From Lichenostomus cassidix (lineage: Eukaryota; Chordata; Aves; Passeriformes; Meliphagidae), in the NCBI GenBank assembly GCA_008360975.2, contig CM039193.1, positions 13,134,501 to 13,198,500 of the forward strand: a DNA stretch of 64,000 nucleotides, in the 5' to 3' direction. This document shows positions 1 to 15,099 of the stretch, piece by piece. Below the pieces are notes generated by a model. That model was given only the letters and a program-made list of their open reading frames with translations. It did no database searches and had not been told where the DNA came from. The translations under genes were made by a program, and so were the position numbers. Numbering within the stretch: position 1 is the stretch's first letter; each line of letters begins with the position of its first letter.

Positions 1-3000
1 TCAGTTTGAATAAATAAGTGGGCATTGTCTCTGTGAAAAATGCAGGATGAGACTTTAACACATAATTGCTACCACAGCTTTAAAACTGGTGCAGAAGTAC
101 TCTCACAGCATGGGAAATATATTTTGCATGCTAAATAAAAACTGACAAAAGATGTATATGCCCACATTGTCAGCATGCTCCTTGCTGCCAAAAGCCAGTC
201 TGCTGTCAAATAGATTATGTTCATTTGGCCTTTGGGAATGGCGGCATCTTAGAATTTCAATTTCAAAATATAATTAGAAAAAGCAAAAAGAATTTCACAA
301 ACATTAAAATGGCCAGAGGAGGAATTCCTTGTATAGAATACTTAATTCAGGTTCAGATTTTTTATTTGGTGTTTTACTGGAAACCAACAAAGCAGTTAGA
401 GATTGGAACATACAAAATATTACATCATTACTGCACAGACCTGCTTTCCTCAGAAACTCAAATATTTCAATAGAAAAGAGGATAATCATTGTGCAAGTCA
501 GGGCACAAGTTAAACACCCAATTTTAGCCACAAATCCACTCAATTGAGAATAGTCACATATCCATGGGACACATTTCCACTCATGTGTTATGGAAATACT
601 AGAAAGTGAAGCGTGATGGTTAAAAAAAAATGTAATAATGATTAAAAAAATTTGCCTACAGCACTCTGCTTTTCAGTTTCTCCATCTAGGTGACAACAGG
701 ACTACAAGGAATGTTATCTGATAATGTACTAATTTTTTACCTTAGAAAGCAGAGATAAATGTTGAAATATATTTGAAAAAAAAACCAAACAAAAAACAAC
801 AGATGGCTTTAAGTGAATAACAGATTCACTTAACCAAACATTTTATTTCCTGTATCTTGAATAATTAACAAAAAAATTGTTTACCAACAATTATATAACA
901 GCTTTTATAGTAACACAAGGAGGAGAAAAACATTTAGCACTGAGTCTCATAAATAATTCAAAAGGTCTAATTTACCATAATCATGTCTGGCATTTATCTT
1001 CAGTAAATAATGTATTAGGCATATACTGTGCACTCTCTCCTACAGTAACTACTAGAGAGCATTAGGAACAAACCCATCTGTGTTTAGCATTCTGTAAATC
1101 AGGCCAGCTCTTGCATGCATAAAATGATTGCTGATGAAGCCATTTACCTATGCAATGGATAGAAATGACATCTTTTAATGTAAAATTAAATAAAAATTAT
1201 AGAAACTGCAACACAGATGAGGGTTTTTTGTATACCATAAATATTCATATCTTCCCAACTGAGAAAGCATACCTCTGAAACCATAGGAACCACTCTAGGA
1301 AAAGAAGTTGGGTCTTCCACATTCACTGTGCCATTGACAGGTTAATTTGCATAGGAGCAAATTAACATCTCAAAAGCTTTCTCCTAGCTAACATTTTCAA
1401 GAAATCACCCACCACTATACTGAAACCACTGCAGCTACCTTGGCACAACAGAAGTGTGAGTTTTAGTGTTGTCCAGGCTTTGGGTGTTTTTGTTTGTTTA
1501 AAGCACCACTGTCCCAGCTCCTTCCTCCCAGTGCCCAATAAATGGCAGCATACACACAGGTAAGAATGGTTTTCCTCTAAGCTTCCAATGATTTCCTGTT
1601 CTATCCTGTTAAACCTGCAATTTAATTAAACTCTTTTGAAACTTGCACATTTTCCAATAACACAGAATTTGAATTTGTCACAAATATGTGTCCCCAGAAA
1701 TTAAGGAACACTTTAATGCAACTACACCTCAAACTGATCAGCCACATCTGTAGTTTGTGCCTTACCTGTCAGTAAGTATACAGAATATAGCATACAATCT
1801 GTGCATAAAACAAGGATTACTGTTTTTACAGCTGTTTTACAGCTCACTACCCTGCTTTTTGGGTTTTTTTTTTTCAACTTTTTGCCATGTGTTTAACACA
1901 TACTCAAGATAACATAAGCAGAATCTTTCAAAACGTTGAGTACCTTGTCTTATGTTTTTTTTTGTGTTGGACACACTCAGGACTTTGCAACACAATTCTC
2001 ACATTCTAGAACACATCCACTCAAATATAAAATTTTATATTAATGATTGATGTGACAGCAGGATCATACCTTCTCACAGAAATCAAGAACACTAGGCTGC
2101 TAAATTAAGTGATCTAAAGAAACTTCATGCACCTTAACAAGTTCTATCCTTGAGATCTCCAAGCAGCTTACATTAAGCACACCATGGAGCACATTCAGTA
2201 GGATTTTCTATCATTTTCAAGCACATTTATGTTAACTTGTTTAGATTATCTTCCCTCCCTGTGCAGGTATAATAAACAGCAATACACATCACAGCCACAT
2301 ATTTGTTGACTCACCGCCTAGGATTATTTCATCCTTTCACCATTCAAAAGAAAGGGTTTTGGTTGCAAAAAGTAGTTAGAATGTATCACTTCAATTACAG
2401 CATATCTTCCTGTGTGATCCTTTTGTTAGGCTCATGTTCCAAATAGTGGCACCTTCCATATCTCCTATGAAATGAGACAACCTACAAGAACTATTTCAAG
2501 AACTGCTGCTTCTTTCACATTACATCACTAGACCAACCATCTAAATTAGCTTTAAAAAAGCAGCCAGGACTAATTGTCAAAATAACTTTTTCTTTTCTAT
2601 TTTCCTGTATATTGAAACACCATGAGAGAGTGCAATACCTGTGCTTTCCAACTGTCTCTGAGTTTCTTCAAGGCTTAGGTGGAAAAAGGTCACTTTAACA
2701 TGACTCAGACTGCAAAGAATGGGGCACCAGAATGTTGCTGAGCAAATCCCCCAATGACACATATCAGCAACTCAACAGAAGGCAAAGCCTCAAAGGCAGC
2801 TCAGCAGGATGGAGAAGACCTTCTCTGCACAACCTGTTCCAATTACAAAAGGGATGCATGAACAGAGATGGCCTGCTAATTATCCTGAAATTCCCTGTCC
2901 CTATTTTTCCTGCTGTTCAACACTGTAAATTGTCCTTTTGACATCAAGGTAATAAAGTTTTGTAGGGCCAAAGCCAGTGTCTCCAGTGGGCTAAGGACCC

Positions 3001-6000
3001 AGGTTCAAGGAGAACTGAATTCAGCCTAGTTAAATATCAAAACAGGAACATTGGCATGGAATAACCACCACCACATGGTGAAAAAAGCCTCCCACCAGCA
3101 GGAAAACCACTGTTTTAATTGCAAAGAAATTCTAATTATACTTCTGTAAGCAAGTCTTTAAGCCTCCATAAAGAAACCACAGAAGGATATCTTTAAAATG
3201 GAAATATGTGTCTCCAGCAGTAGAATAGATAAAGCAAATTATGTGAACCTTCTGTATCTCGTCTGTAATCATGCCTGCATCAAACACCATGCTTGGAGAG
3301 CTGCACCCCCATTATGAAAGAAGGGCCCTTGAGAACAGACAGCACCACATAAATACAGATGCTCCAAAGACTCACAGAGCAAAGAGCATTAAGGTAATTT
3401 ATAGAGCTACTGTTGAAGGCAATGCTGCTCAGCTGACACTGTGTAATTTAATCACACATAATGCCATAATAAGGCTTTCATCGAAACATCTTTCAGTCAT
3501 GAATCCCAACCAGCACAAAAATCCCAGGTAGTTCTAAGTGATTCCTTAACACTCCCTTATTTGATTTCCCTTAATTGTCAATGCCAATTAAGAAGCTGCA
3601 TCTGAAGTTCAACTGCTAAATATCCACAGTGCAGAAAACACTTCCAGTAATGCATATATTTCATCTGAAGCCACTGTGTAGGAACCAAAGAAAACTGCCA
3701 ACACCTAAGTTACTACATGGGAAACAATACAAATTGTATTTTTCCATCATGGCATTCTCTCAAGTCAAAGGCTTATATCCAACTTCAGCCTCCTGATCAA
3801 GAAAGAAATCACTTTCCTGGTAGAAATGCCTTCTGTCAGTTTGTCTAGTCCAGATAAAACCTAATTTCATATGGCTTTACACCTTACATGGAAACCATAT
3901 GCACATATCCAGGTATACTCCTTGGGACTAGAAAGGAAATACATAGAAATATTATTACTATATTAAACCTATTGTTTATTCATCATCATAACATTACTGA
4001 CTTTAGTTTAAACTGTGGTGTTGTGTAACAACAGCTGGTCATAAATAAATGTGGTCTTAACTGAGAGTAGAGAGAGTTTACATCTGAACATAAAACATTT
4101 TAAAATGTCATTTTAGCAATTATCACAATATGCTTCCATGCATCTGCAAAGGCTGCTGGAAATTAAGCACATTAACAATTCAGTCAGTAAAATATTTTGT
4201 TCATATAACCAGAACTCATCACCAAACAGCTCTGCAGACCAGCACTGCAAAAAGGACTATACATTCTAAATGAGATTGTTTGAGTGCTCCTTTTATCATG
4301 ACATCCAATTTTATCTTTGTCTCATTTAATAAAAAGTTTTTGACAAATATTGTCAACATTTATTGCATGGGTGAAATACAAAAAAACCCCCAACTCTGCC
4401 TTCTTAGCAAAGACAGAGCAGTAAATGAACTTACAGAACTGACGCAACAGTTTTTAGTTGATATTTTGTGTTAAATGACAGCCTCACACATGCTGCCTGG
4501 TTGTTTTAGGAAAGACAACATTTAAATCAGACTGTATTAACAAATCTAATATATGCAAAAAGCATAATCAAAACTAGCAACTTCAGCATGACAAGGGGAG
4601 CAACAAGGATTCAGTAGTGACATGCTACTAGATTTCTCAAAAAGGATGAGATACTAAGGAAAACAATTTCTAAATTAAATGTTCATGAAATACACACAGA
4701 AACACTTTTTAATTTGGTACATAACTTTCATTGTCTTTGTCATTCTGATGTAGCTAAGTTTTCTGAAATGTTTGACAGTAAATTAGCTTTAATAAATACT
4801 CTGTTATAACCCTGAACTCCCAGAATTTCCATAGCAGAACAGTGTCTGCTAAATTTCCTTATTCATGATTGCAAATCTCAAGCTGTTTGATGCCTTTTTA
4901 AAGGCTTATTTTCTGGGGGAAGAGTTATTACATATAAATTGAATTCTGATGAAAAAGTATCTATACCAATTTCATCATTTTCAAGTAAATTCTGAAAGTT
5001 TGTCAACTTGAAGATTAAAAACTAATGGAGCACGTAGATGGAATGTGCTGGTTCTCCCTGCAGTATTCAAGCCCATCTCTTTTAAGGGGAACAATTTTTG
5101 ATGGCTTAGGACTGCCAAAAAGGACACATTTCCTTCCTGCTTAGTCAACAGCCTAGAAGCAGATGAAATGCACAGGACACCAGGATCAGTCACACGGGCA
5201 AGGAACTCACATGTGGGTTTTGCCTTTCTCACTGAGCATTTTGAAGCTGCAATTCCTCTTCCTGTTTTGTCAAATAAAGTAAATATTTCCCTTCTAAAAA
5301 TCTCTTGATATTTAGGGGTAAACTTACTGTTTCCCCTGCATTCCTAAACACAATATTAATTTATTTGGACTCACAAGGTGGAGATCTTCCATTTAAGTTA
5401 TTGTTTTCTTTTATGACAGTTCTTCAGATAGCTTACCATAGGATAAGAAAAATAAAACATAAAAGCCCTTCAGGATTTAATTAATAATTTAACTGATAAT
5501 TCTTCTCTTCCTTTGGTAACATTATTGCCATATGGTGGTTTTAAAATATCTATTTCACTTCAAAGTCTCTCATTAAATAAACCACTATTTTATTTAGCAA
5601 TTCATAAAATGGCACAGAAAAGACTCTATCCTAGTTTGCACTTTTCCCCCAAAAGCAAGAGTAAATGCAGTTGGGACTGGAACAGATGCTGTGGTCTAGT
5701 CGCATTCAGTGCAGCTGTAATTATATAATTTTAGCAATTAATTCTGATTGAATGTTCTGTGATGATTGTACAGAAAGTGGCCTCGTGTGATTCGTTTCCT
5801 CTCTGCAGTGAAACACTGAGATGGCAACATTTGCTCTGAGCAGCCAGAAAAAAGCACAAGAAATCCTGAAAACTCTTTAGGATTCAAGGGATAATTCCAA
5901 AAGCCCTAGCAAAGCAGCAGACAGGGTTTCCACTGAAATCCTGTTAAGGAAAGAGAGAATGGAAGAGTTCTCTCATGCATCAGGGTAAAAATGAATTTTA

Positions 6001-8654
6001 GATTTCTGCCACAGCTCAGAGTTATCTAAGAAAGTGCAAGAGAAGGATGAAGCAGAAGAACTGAAGAGCTTAAATCTCAGTATTTAGTTTATGTCACCAA
6101 TCATCCAAATAAGTATATCTGGTTAGTGTTCAAAACAGCTGAAATGAATCAGAATTATTCCAGAGATGGGAATTAACAAAAAAGAATGACTTTCAAAAGT
6201 TAACATTGGAGCAAAAAATGTAGGGTTAAAAGAAATACTATTGAGGAGACTCAATAATTTCATTAAGAGCTTTCAAATACATATAGTGTCAAAACCACTC
6301 TGTACAGCTTCTCCTCCATAGGAAAGTCTCTATTTTCCACAAAAATTAATGATTTCTGAAAAATGTTCAATTGGACTGTGAATGACTATTTGCAGCCTCA
6401 AGCGGAGCATCCACTGTTCCTGTTACACATAATTTCAACAATAGATGCTGCCTTGCAGTGGTGCTATGCAGCACTAAACTACTTTGAGATCCACTGCCTC
6501 TACAGTTTTGGGCTTTTTTTTCACTTGCACCAAATTCATGAAGCCACTTTTATTTCAGACAGAAAGCCTCAGGAATTACAGAAAGTAGGAATAAGACCCC
6601 AAAAAAGTGCCTGCCACAGAACTACTTACAGAAACTTAAATGAAAAACTGTAAATCAGGATGATGTCTGCCATCCAAGGAAACAATTTTTTAGATATTTA
6701 AAATAGATATAGATATTCATTACATAAACATGCAAAGACTTCTCCTCCTATCAGTGGGAACACACTCTTTACATTCACACACCATTCCTGTCATTTGTAA
6801 ATGTATCCTTTTCATGTTCTCATACAATGAGAAACTTTTCAACTCCGAAGACAGTCATCTTAAGGTTGAACACGAGAACTCCCTCTGTAAAATAGCATCC
6901 AAGCTCTCACAGAGGAGAGTGAGAGGCAGCGACCGTCAGGGTGATTCATGTGTTCCCAGAGCATGCGTGGCAAGAGCATTCCTCATCTATCATACTTTCT
7001 GTTATAAGTGTTTCTAAGTTAACTTGGCAACATTCACCTCTAGCTGTCATCTCATCAAAGGAGTGTTTAAGATTATAAAGCCCACAAAATGGTACATATG
7101 AGTGTGAGCACATGTGCATTTCCTCCCCACAGAGGTTTAAGTTCACAGTCCCCAGTCTATGTCAACTTTGGTCATAATGATTAATAGCACCACAATAATT
7201 GGTGTCCAGTGTCTATTCATCACAGGGGTTCCATTTCTTCATGGAATTCCTCTTTATGTAATGAATGTGGGACTTGCCCATTGTACCTGACATTTTGATT
7301 AATGATGCTACAGTTAGCTTCTCACACAATAAGCACGGAGTAAGTATTGCAGGTGTCACTTCAGCCCAATTTCTAGTCGATTTACTGCTCTTCACCATTA
7401 ACAAAGGGTAAAAGAGGTGAGAAAGAGGTGTACAAATTGTAAAGTGTTTTTTTCAAATTAATTTTAGCTGTGCCCATTGCTGCTATTTTAGCTATAAAGG
7501 CAAAACACAAAGCTACTGATACCTAATCAGTTGAACACTTTATTTAGAGCAACACACTACAAACCATGCTGACTATGTATCAAAGATTTACTATGACAGG
7601 CTACGTTTCTAATTTTCTTTTTAGCTGTTTTACAAGAAAGAAATAATTGAAACAATAAATAAGAAGGAACTGAAGTGAAATGGCACAAGAGCAAACATTC
7701 AGCCACGGAACTCCTAACTCATGAAGCCTTTCTCATGCTTCAGCATTCATAACTAAAAAGTGCAAGTTCATCGTAGAAGGACACTCCTGCATTGAGTTTA
7801 AATCTAATAGCATATCCAGTTCTGTCAGTGAATCAGGCACTTAATGGTGTCTTCAAACAGTTTTTCTGATGCAAATTGATTACTCTGGGCTAAGTAATTT
7901 TAATTGACCTTTCTAAATAGTCACACTAACAAATTATTTTATCAAGGAATTTAAAAGTAATTGAACAAACAAATGTAATCTACAATGACACGGCAAATTA
8001 CATGAGGAATCAGCGGTGAGAAACAGTTTGGTGTAGTTGATATTGCTGTCAACTACCTGTTCTATTGTCTCCCTTTTAGGTGTCCTAAAGATGTCACATC
8101 CAGTTCAAGAGATAAGCACTGTAAATAAATCATTCCTTTAGCCTGGTGTGCAGAGATCAAAGATTACTTCTACCAGAGTGCTACCCAAACTTACAATACT
8201 GAGCTGAAGTCACACACTGTATTCAACCAGGAAATAACACACAAAACACAGCTATAATGGAAATCAGAACAGCCAGGCTGTACACAAGAGCTCCAATGAC
8301 ACACTGAAATGGTTTCTGTGCAGCACAGCAAGTTATGCCTAAACTTCATCACCCTGAAGCCACCACAATTTATGCTGTCACCCATAATTAGCATAAATGA
8401 ACAAGGTACGTTTTATGTAGCCTACAATAATCATTATAGACACAAGAACAGTCACGTTGGGTGAACACAATATTCACTGCTGCAGTGTCCAGCAGCAGAT
8501 GCTTAAATGCTATAAAGAGGAAAGGAGTAGGTGTTAATATGCTCCACAAATATTCTCCCAGGCATTAAAAATCTGTGATGTAAGAACTTCAAGATAAAAG
8601 TAGCATCTGCATCCATTTAATTTTTAATGCTCTTTGGTAAACCTTTCCTCTGTG
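1..8654 (-). other. CACNA2D3 intron 2, left segment
   Basis: AT-rich non-coding DNA inside intron 2. I found no splice-flanked frame resembling alpha-2/delta and no clear mobile element. Short frames of up to about 98 codons occur on both strands at the level expected by chance. The block at about 7840-8040 reads like a conserved non-coding element and is discussed in the findings. Confidence 0.6.
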
Positions 8655-9180
8655 CACTTGCTTAATTGCTTTTTGAACTTATTTATACTTTGGCATTTAT
8701 AATATCCCACGACAGTGAATTGCATAGATTAACTATGTCTAATGAAAACTGCATCTCTTTTGTATCAAAACTTGTAAGTGAATTTCACATGATGTTCTTC
8801 AACTCCTTTGTTAAAAGAAACTGTGAACTTCTTGATGACTTCTTTCCTGTCATCAGTGATTTTACACAGCTTTCAAATTATCCTTTCTCTGATTTTCATT
8901 CCTTTTGTATGCTGGTTTTAATTTCACCCTGCAAAGCTGTCTTGTACATTTCAGCATATTAAAGATTTGCCTCTACCTTTTCTCATCCTACTGAAACCTT
9001 TTTGGGATGGAAAATCAGCAGTGCATATTTTATTCGAGGTTTGAGTCCAACATGCATTAACAGCCTGGCATAATAATTGGTTTCATTCTGTTCCATTCCC
9101 AGCAATTCTTACTGTCCTTTTTATCAATTTTGACTTCCACTCTGCACAAAGCACGATTCTACTGGACACAGCTGCACCAC
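8655..9180 (-). mobile_element. Ancient CR1 LINE fragment (inverted)
   Basis: Read on the plus strand, this stretch follows the reverse complement of old reptile-type CR1 sequences. It contains GCTTTTTGAACTTATTTATA and ATATCCCACGACAGTGAATT, then a variant of the wording for a first loss of the body, then CTCTACCTTTTCTCATCC, TTTTTGGGATGGAAAATCAG, and CTCTGCACAAAGCA near the right end. The order and spacing match the 3' third of CR1 through roughly 500 bp, with many substitutions and small gaps. No reverse transcriptase frame survives. The boundaries are approximate. Confidence 0.7.
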
Positions 9181-12100
9181 CAAACTCACTGTTCTGCTGT
9201 AAAATAGATATGCTTTCCATAAGAATGCAGAGATCAAGACTAACCACGTCATTTGTTAAACTGAGCAGTGTTTGTATCACAAAGCCTGCAAGACTCAGCT
9301 CAGTGTTAGAAAGCAAACACTGAGATTTAGCCAAACACAACTGCAATGTAGCACTCCACTATTCTGGTTTTTCATCAAACTCCTGGATTCTAAGTCTAAG
9401 AAACTGTAGATACATGAACCAGGTCATACTGAATGTATTAGGATATATTGGTGGATTGCAAAGTTTCTGTATTATTCTCCTTTCCAATTGTAAGGCATGT
9501 AACCAACTGCACATTTAAATTTGCTCCTGGTCACATGAATATTATCCATTTAGCTATATTCCTTGAAGGAGTTATTGCTTTCAAGAGTAATCTTAAGCTC
9601 ACAAAAGAAAACCATTCGCCTTTTAAATCTTTCAAATTTAAGAATCCACTAAAATATGCCATCCCAAGAAAGAGTCCTGTTTCAATTCAATTTTTAAATA
9701 TGAAATATGACAGATTTCAAAAATTAGAAGGGACAAAGTAATAGGAAGAGATATTTTTAAGCTCATCTGAAATTCTTTCATCTTTTCATTCACTTACTCA
9801 TGCAGCTGATGGAACTCAGTCCACAATACAACTCAGTTGCTAGGCCTTATTTCCATTTCTATAGAGGCATATCTTGAATCCAGAAAAAATAGCAAAGGAT
9901 TTAAAATATTACATAAAATAAGCCTGATTCTTTTCTGCACATGGTCAACATCCAAATGGATCTCACTTCTGGAGCAGACAAAGAAGAAATAAGATCAACT
10001 GATAATATGAAGCTGGGACCAGAACAGGACAAAAGCACCATGATTGTGACTGAATACAGAATGTCTGATTTGTGCTAGCAGTGTTGTATTTCCACTCCAG
10101 TTCAACAGCTGATACAGCAAAAGATGGAAGTGTGAAAACAGCCAGAAGCTCTGGGTAAGTGCTGCTTTAAGCTGTACTGCTGTCCCAGTAGCATGGACAC
10201 TTCCCTGCTCTTTGCCAGAGATTGCATGCTAAAACTTAAGAAAAAAAATAAAAACACTAACTCAAGAGACTGGGAAAAGGGAAAAGCAACACACTTTCTT
10301 TTTTAAATGAAAACAGTTTGGTTTGAGTTTTACTAAGATGGGCAAAAACACAGTAACAAGTGATTGTCCTCAGAACTGTTGAAATGGTATGAGGCTTCTC
10401 CAAGAGTCAACCTGATGGCCTGGTAAGAGTCCTCTGGTGTTTCAGCTGCAACATTCTCTTTACACACACCTTTAAATGTTTAAAAAGCTTCTGCCCTAGC
10501 AAAGATATGCTCCTTTTAATAAAACACTGCAAACTATATCAGTTTCTGACACACAACACAAAGAACAAAAATATGATAAGGTGGTGTAACTACATTTTAG
10601 AGAAGAATAACCTTTTGGGGAAATTCCCAATTGATGCAAGATAAGTTTTAAGAAGTGCTATTAAAGACGTGCCTTTAAAGCTCTTTCCATCTTGAACAGA
10701 AACCACAGAAATATCACTTTGAAAACTTATCCCTGGCAGAGTTATCTGTACCATAAAAAAAGGCTGCTTGCATTAAATTTTCCCCAATGCTACCTGTGAT
10801 TATTACAATGTTGTCCTAAGGTATCCAAACTATTTAAGTTGTTTTAACAGCTTAGCTCAATCATTCTATCACACGCCTTACTTAGAAATATATAAATATT
10901 TTCAGAAAGAATAGTTTTCAAATTAAAAACACGGACAAACAGGATAATCCAAATGGACTTTCATGGAAAGTAGGAATCCTGAAGGGTAAAGCTTTTCTGA
11001 GCAATAATAGTTTCCTTGCAGCAGAAGCCACTTTATAGCAAACCCTTAACTCTCACCAGAATGGGGTGGTGGTGGTGACTACTAGAAATCCCAACCCTTT
11101 GCTTCAAAGTTAGTTTTCTTCCCATAAGAGTCTACATAAAATATTCTCTGGATTTAGTCCCACTGTTTCTTAAAAAAAAGTAAAACACTAACTTGATCAA
11201 TCATGCACACAACACTAGGCCTAGAGCACACCCAAAGCTTCTTTCCAAAGGGGGCAAAACAGCAATAACTCCCAGGTCAGCTCAGGAGACTTCTCACCAT
11301 CAGGCTTTTCTGTGGGGAAGGAATGTATTCAGAAACAAAACCAAAAAAATTGCTTTTGAGAAATGGAATTGTGTCCATTAGATACAACTTTTCAGGAGAA
11401 TGACTTTTTGCACAAAGTTGGAGTTTAGCTATTAGTGATGACAGACTCTTCTGAAATATGAAATAGACTGTCAGCTCTCTATGGTGAAAGCAAACCTTCT
11501 GGTCCAGTACAAAAGACAGCAAACACATATGGCTAAGCCTGGCTCTGCAAACACAACTGATTTGCAAAGCCTCTCCCCAGTTCCGAGCCATGTGAATGAG
11601 CTGAAACCCTGTGCCACTTTCCCAGAACTGATCCTACCAGGCTGCTTTTAAGTTTAATCCCTTTTGAAGACTATGGCAGAGAACAGGAGAAAGGCTCTGC
11701 TTTATGCTTTTCAAACACCTTCCCTCGATTTTCAGAAAGTACTTTATGAACATTAATGTGCCCATATCCAGATAAGGAAAAAATTTAATAAGCCTAAATA
11801 AATAACTTTTACAAAATCCTTCCAGCTGAAGCTGGTGTCCACTAACTGCAATCACTGCCATAACACCAGCCAAGAGATTTTCTATTTTTCTGTCTCAAGA
11901 CAGAATACATAATGACAAGAAATAGCTGAGAAAGTGCATTCTCATGAGGGGAGAAAAATAATGGATGTGGGTGTGGGATGTAGCACCATACTTGAACCTC
12001 TTGTATCTCATCTCATTTCCTACTCCTCCAAAATAAAGACACAAAACAAAACCCTCCTGCCCTTCAAACATTACTTTTTTCCTCACATATTGATAAACTG

Positions 12101-15099
12101 ACTGTAAACTCAGAGTTACTATTCCATTATGCAGTTATTCCAGTGGAGTTATGTACCCTGTAACCGAAAGACTCACACGTTCATGAGTTTGAGAACTCAT
12201 GAATTTAAATTACGTGAAAGACATTACACAGTTTGACAGAAATTAAACTGCAAATAGAGAAAACACAAGACCTGTTAAATTCAAAATTTTCTTTTAAAAG
12301 GAAAATATTCATAACTCCAAATTTAAAGTTTGTTTTTAAAAAGCAATTTCTATATTTAAATAAAAACCTCAGAAAAGGCTAGTTTGAAAAGATTGAAGTG
12401 TAAAATAATTAAACATATACAAAGTAAAACGCTTCTTTTACTGCAAAGCCCATCTTGTTTGAGGAGTTCTCCTTTTCAATAATCAGCCATATTAAGAAAT
12501 CAATTAATTTATCAGAATGCCCCATCATGCTTTGAATCAAAAGGCATGTCAGGTGCATATAACCTTATTCTTTCTTCAGAAAATTTTAAGGTTGATAATG
12601 ATGATGCTAAATTCTTCCTGTGCCCACAACTAAAACACACATAAAATTCTTTTCTTAGCAGCCTGATGAATTCAGAAAACATTTAATTTCCAGAATCCAA
12701 GCCCCAATACTATGATAAACAAAGAGAATGGTGAGTGTGTGGGGGTGTCCCCTTGCTAATTAAAACCTAAAGTACCTTGGTGTATTTGAGGATGAGGGAA
12801 AAAACAGTGAGGAAGATAATTCTTCAAGCTCCCAAAGCATATAATATTACAATTTATTTTGTTTACTACAGGATAGGTGATATAAACCAACACTAAGTGG
12901 CATTGTCTCCTTTTTGTTGTTAATGACAATTACTGAATCTAGGCACTGCATTTTCAAGAAATAACACTTGGCATCAGGATACTTTTTGGTTTTTATTCAC
13001 TGGTTTTCAAGGTTAACAGCTAATAACCCAGAATAAGTTAAATTATGCACTTAAGATTAATGGTATTGAGGGGAAAGTATAACAATTTAGTGCTGCAATC
13101 CCTCCTGGGATAGATGGGTGAATGAACACAATAAAAGCATCCTGCCAGTGATCCTTGGGACACACAGACACACATGGTACCAAGAAGTGACTTTTCCAAC
13201 CTTGGGCTTTCCCTGAGGAATAAAAGATGGTCAGAACAGACTATATTCATGCACAGAACTTGCATTCACCTCTACACTTCAGACCATTTATCCAGTAGTT
13301 ATCAGAGATGGCAATCCAGTGCTACTGCCCTCAACAGCACAGCAAGGACCTATTGCAGCTTTTTTTTATGACTAGCTGAGCATGCTGTTTCAGTAATTCA
13401 AACCAAATAACATTTTGCTCAAACAAATTTTGAGTTTGACAGAAAATTCAAAAGCCTGACGCAAAGAAGTCACATGATTTTTACTCACTTTACTCCTTGA
13501 AATCCATAAATACTTCAAAAATGCTGTCACACCAAAAGAGCATGATAAAGTTCCATATTCAGCCACCCATGAGCTTGCCTCCCCTATTAAGTTTATCTTA
13601 TCTATTGAATGTATTAAGCCAGAACCACGTCAAAGCAGACATTTCAAGAACTCTGCATCATGAATTTCCCCAGTTCTCTCTGAGGAGTGAGAAGCTACAC
13701 AAACCCAAAGAAGCCAGCCAATTAACATTCCATTTAGGATGATCTTGCTCTGTTTTGCAACTGTGATGTATTTGAGCTATTTATATCAAGCAGCTCATTC
13801 ACTAGCGTATCCATTACTAGCAGATACTTGTTTTCCTTCTTGTTTCATTACTATTTTGCAGTGAGATTGCTGGTAGCAGCACACTGTGATCCTGCTGAGA
13901 ACACCCACATGCTCGCTGTTCTATACAGTTGCTTCTGTAAAAGACGTAGACTTGCCTAAAATTCAGCTCAGGAAATAAATGTTAACAAGTTGTCATTCCT
14001 AATTCTTGCCTTCAAGGGGATCTTAGAACATGGACTTGACAGCTCACTAGTTATGCTGCACTGAGATCCCTTTATGTAATATCACTTATTACTATTAGAA
14101 CCTTTAACCAAAAAAGACAAAATAAGCATAATTTCTCATTCCTGGGATATTGAGAACAAATCTCCTTATGCTCATACTTCTTTCAAATATGCAGAAATAG
14201 CTCTGTAAAAAGAGGCCAATAAGAAGATTTGTGTATGTATTTTTATCATTGCATAATAAGTTTCACTCTACAAAGTCATTTTTAGTGAAGGAGCTGATAT
14301 AGAATAACTAGAGAATTTAGAAGTCACTCTCTGGCTGAATCCACACTTCATGTAGAACTACCTGGAGAATGACCAAAAGCTCTTCACTCTATTTCTGCTC
14401 ATGATGCCATCACAGGAATGGGATGAGCTCCCCAGCTGAGCTGGGTGAACTGCAACGGTGTGATTTGCTGCTGGCTGTGATCTACAAGGAAAACTAATGA
14501 ACATAATGAAACCACACGTATTCCCTGCTATTCACTGCATAAGGAATGGAAGTAATTACTTTCAATTTCTGGTCACTGCTAGCACAACATACAGGTCCTT
14601 GAAGATTGCAGACTCATTCTTATGCTGCATCAGCCTCACAGAGGAACGTGGGCACATTATCATTTGAAGAGGCCTAACAATGGTCGGGGGATACATTCAA
14701 CTGCTACTTGTATATCTAATAGGCACATTGTACAGCATCAATAGATGAAATTGTTCACATGCTTTTCTGTGAATACAAATACACTACTAGCGAGAATGTC
14801 AAACAAATTAGAGCTGAAATAACACTCGATACACAGAAAAATGAATAGGAAGGACATGAACCACTCACAGAATAAAATGGACAAAGTAATAGAATTTGTA
14901 AATGTAAATCTGCATAGTGAGCATTATACTTAAAGCCTCTAAAATTACTGGCAGCTGGGAGCACTACAGCATAAGTTTGCTTAGCTCCCCAGCAGTAGCA
15001 GAAAAGCACTACACTGCTGTTCATGAATTCTCCTGTAGACTCAGAACCAGCACCAATGGCATCTGGAGGGATAATGCAGAGCCCTCTTCAGCTGAAGGG
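9181..15099 (-). other. CACNA2D3 intron 2, segment between CR1 fragments
   Basis: AT-rich non-coding DNA. I see no exon, RNA gene or clear repeat apart from a short GGT tract near 11064-11076. Scattered frames below about 105 codons carry no recognisable motif. Confidence 0.55.
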
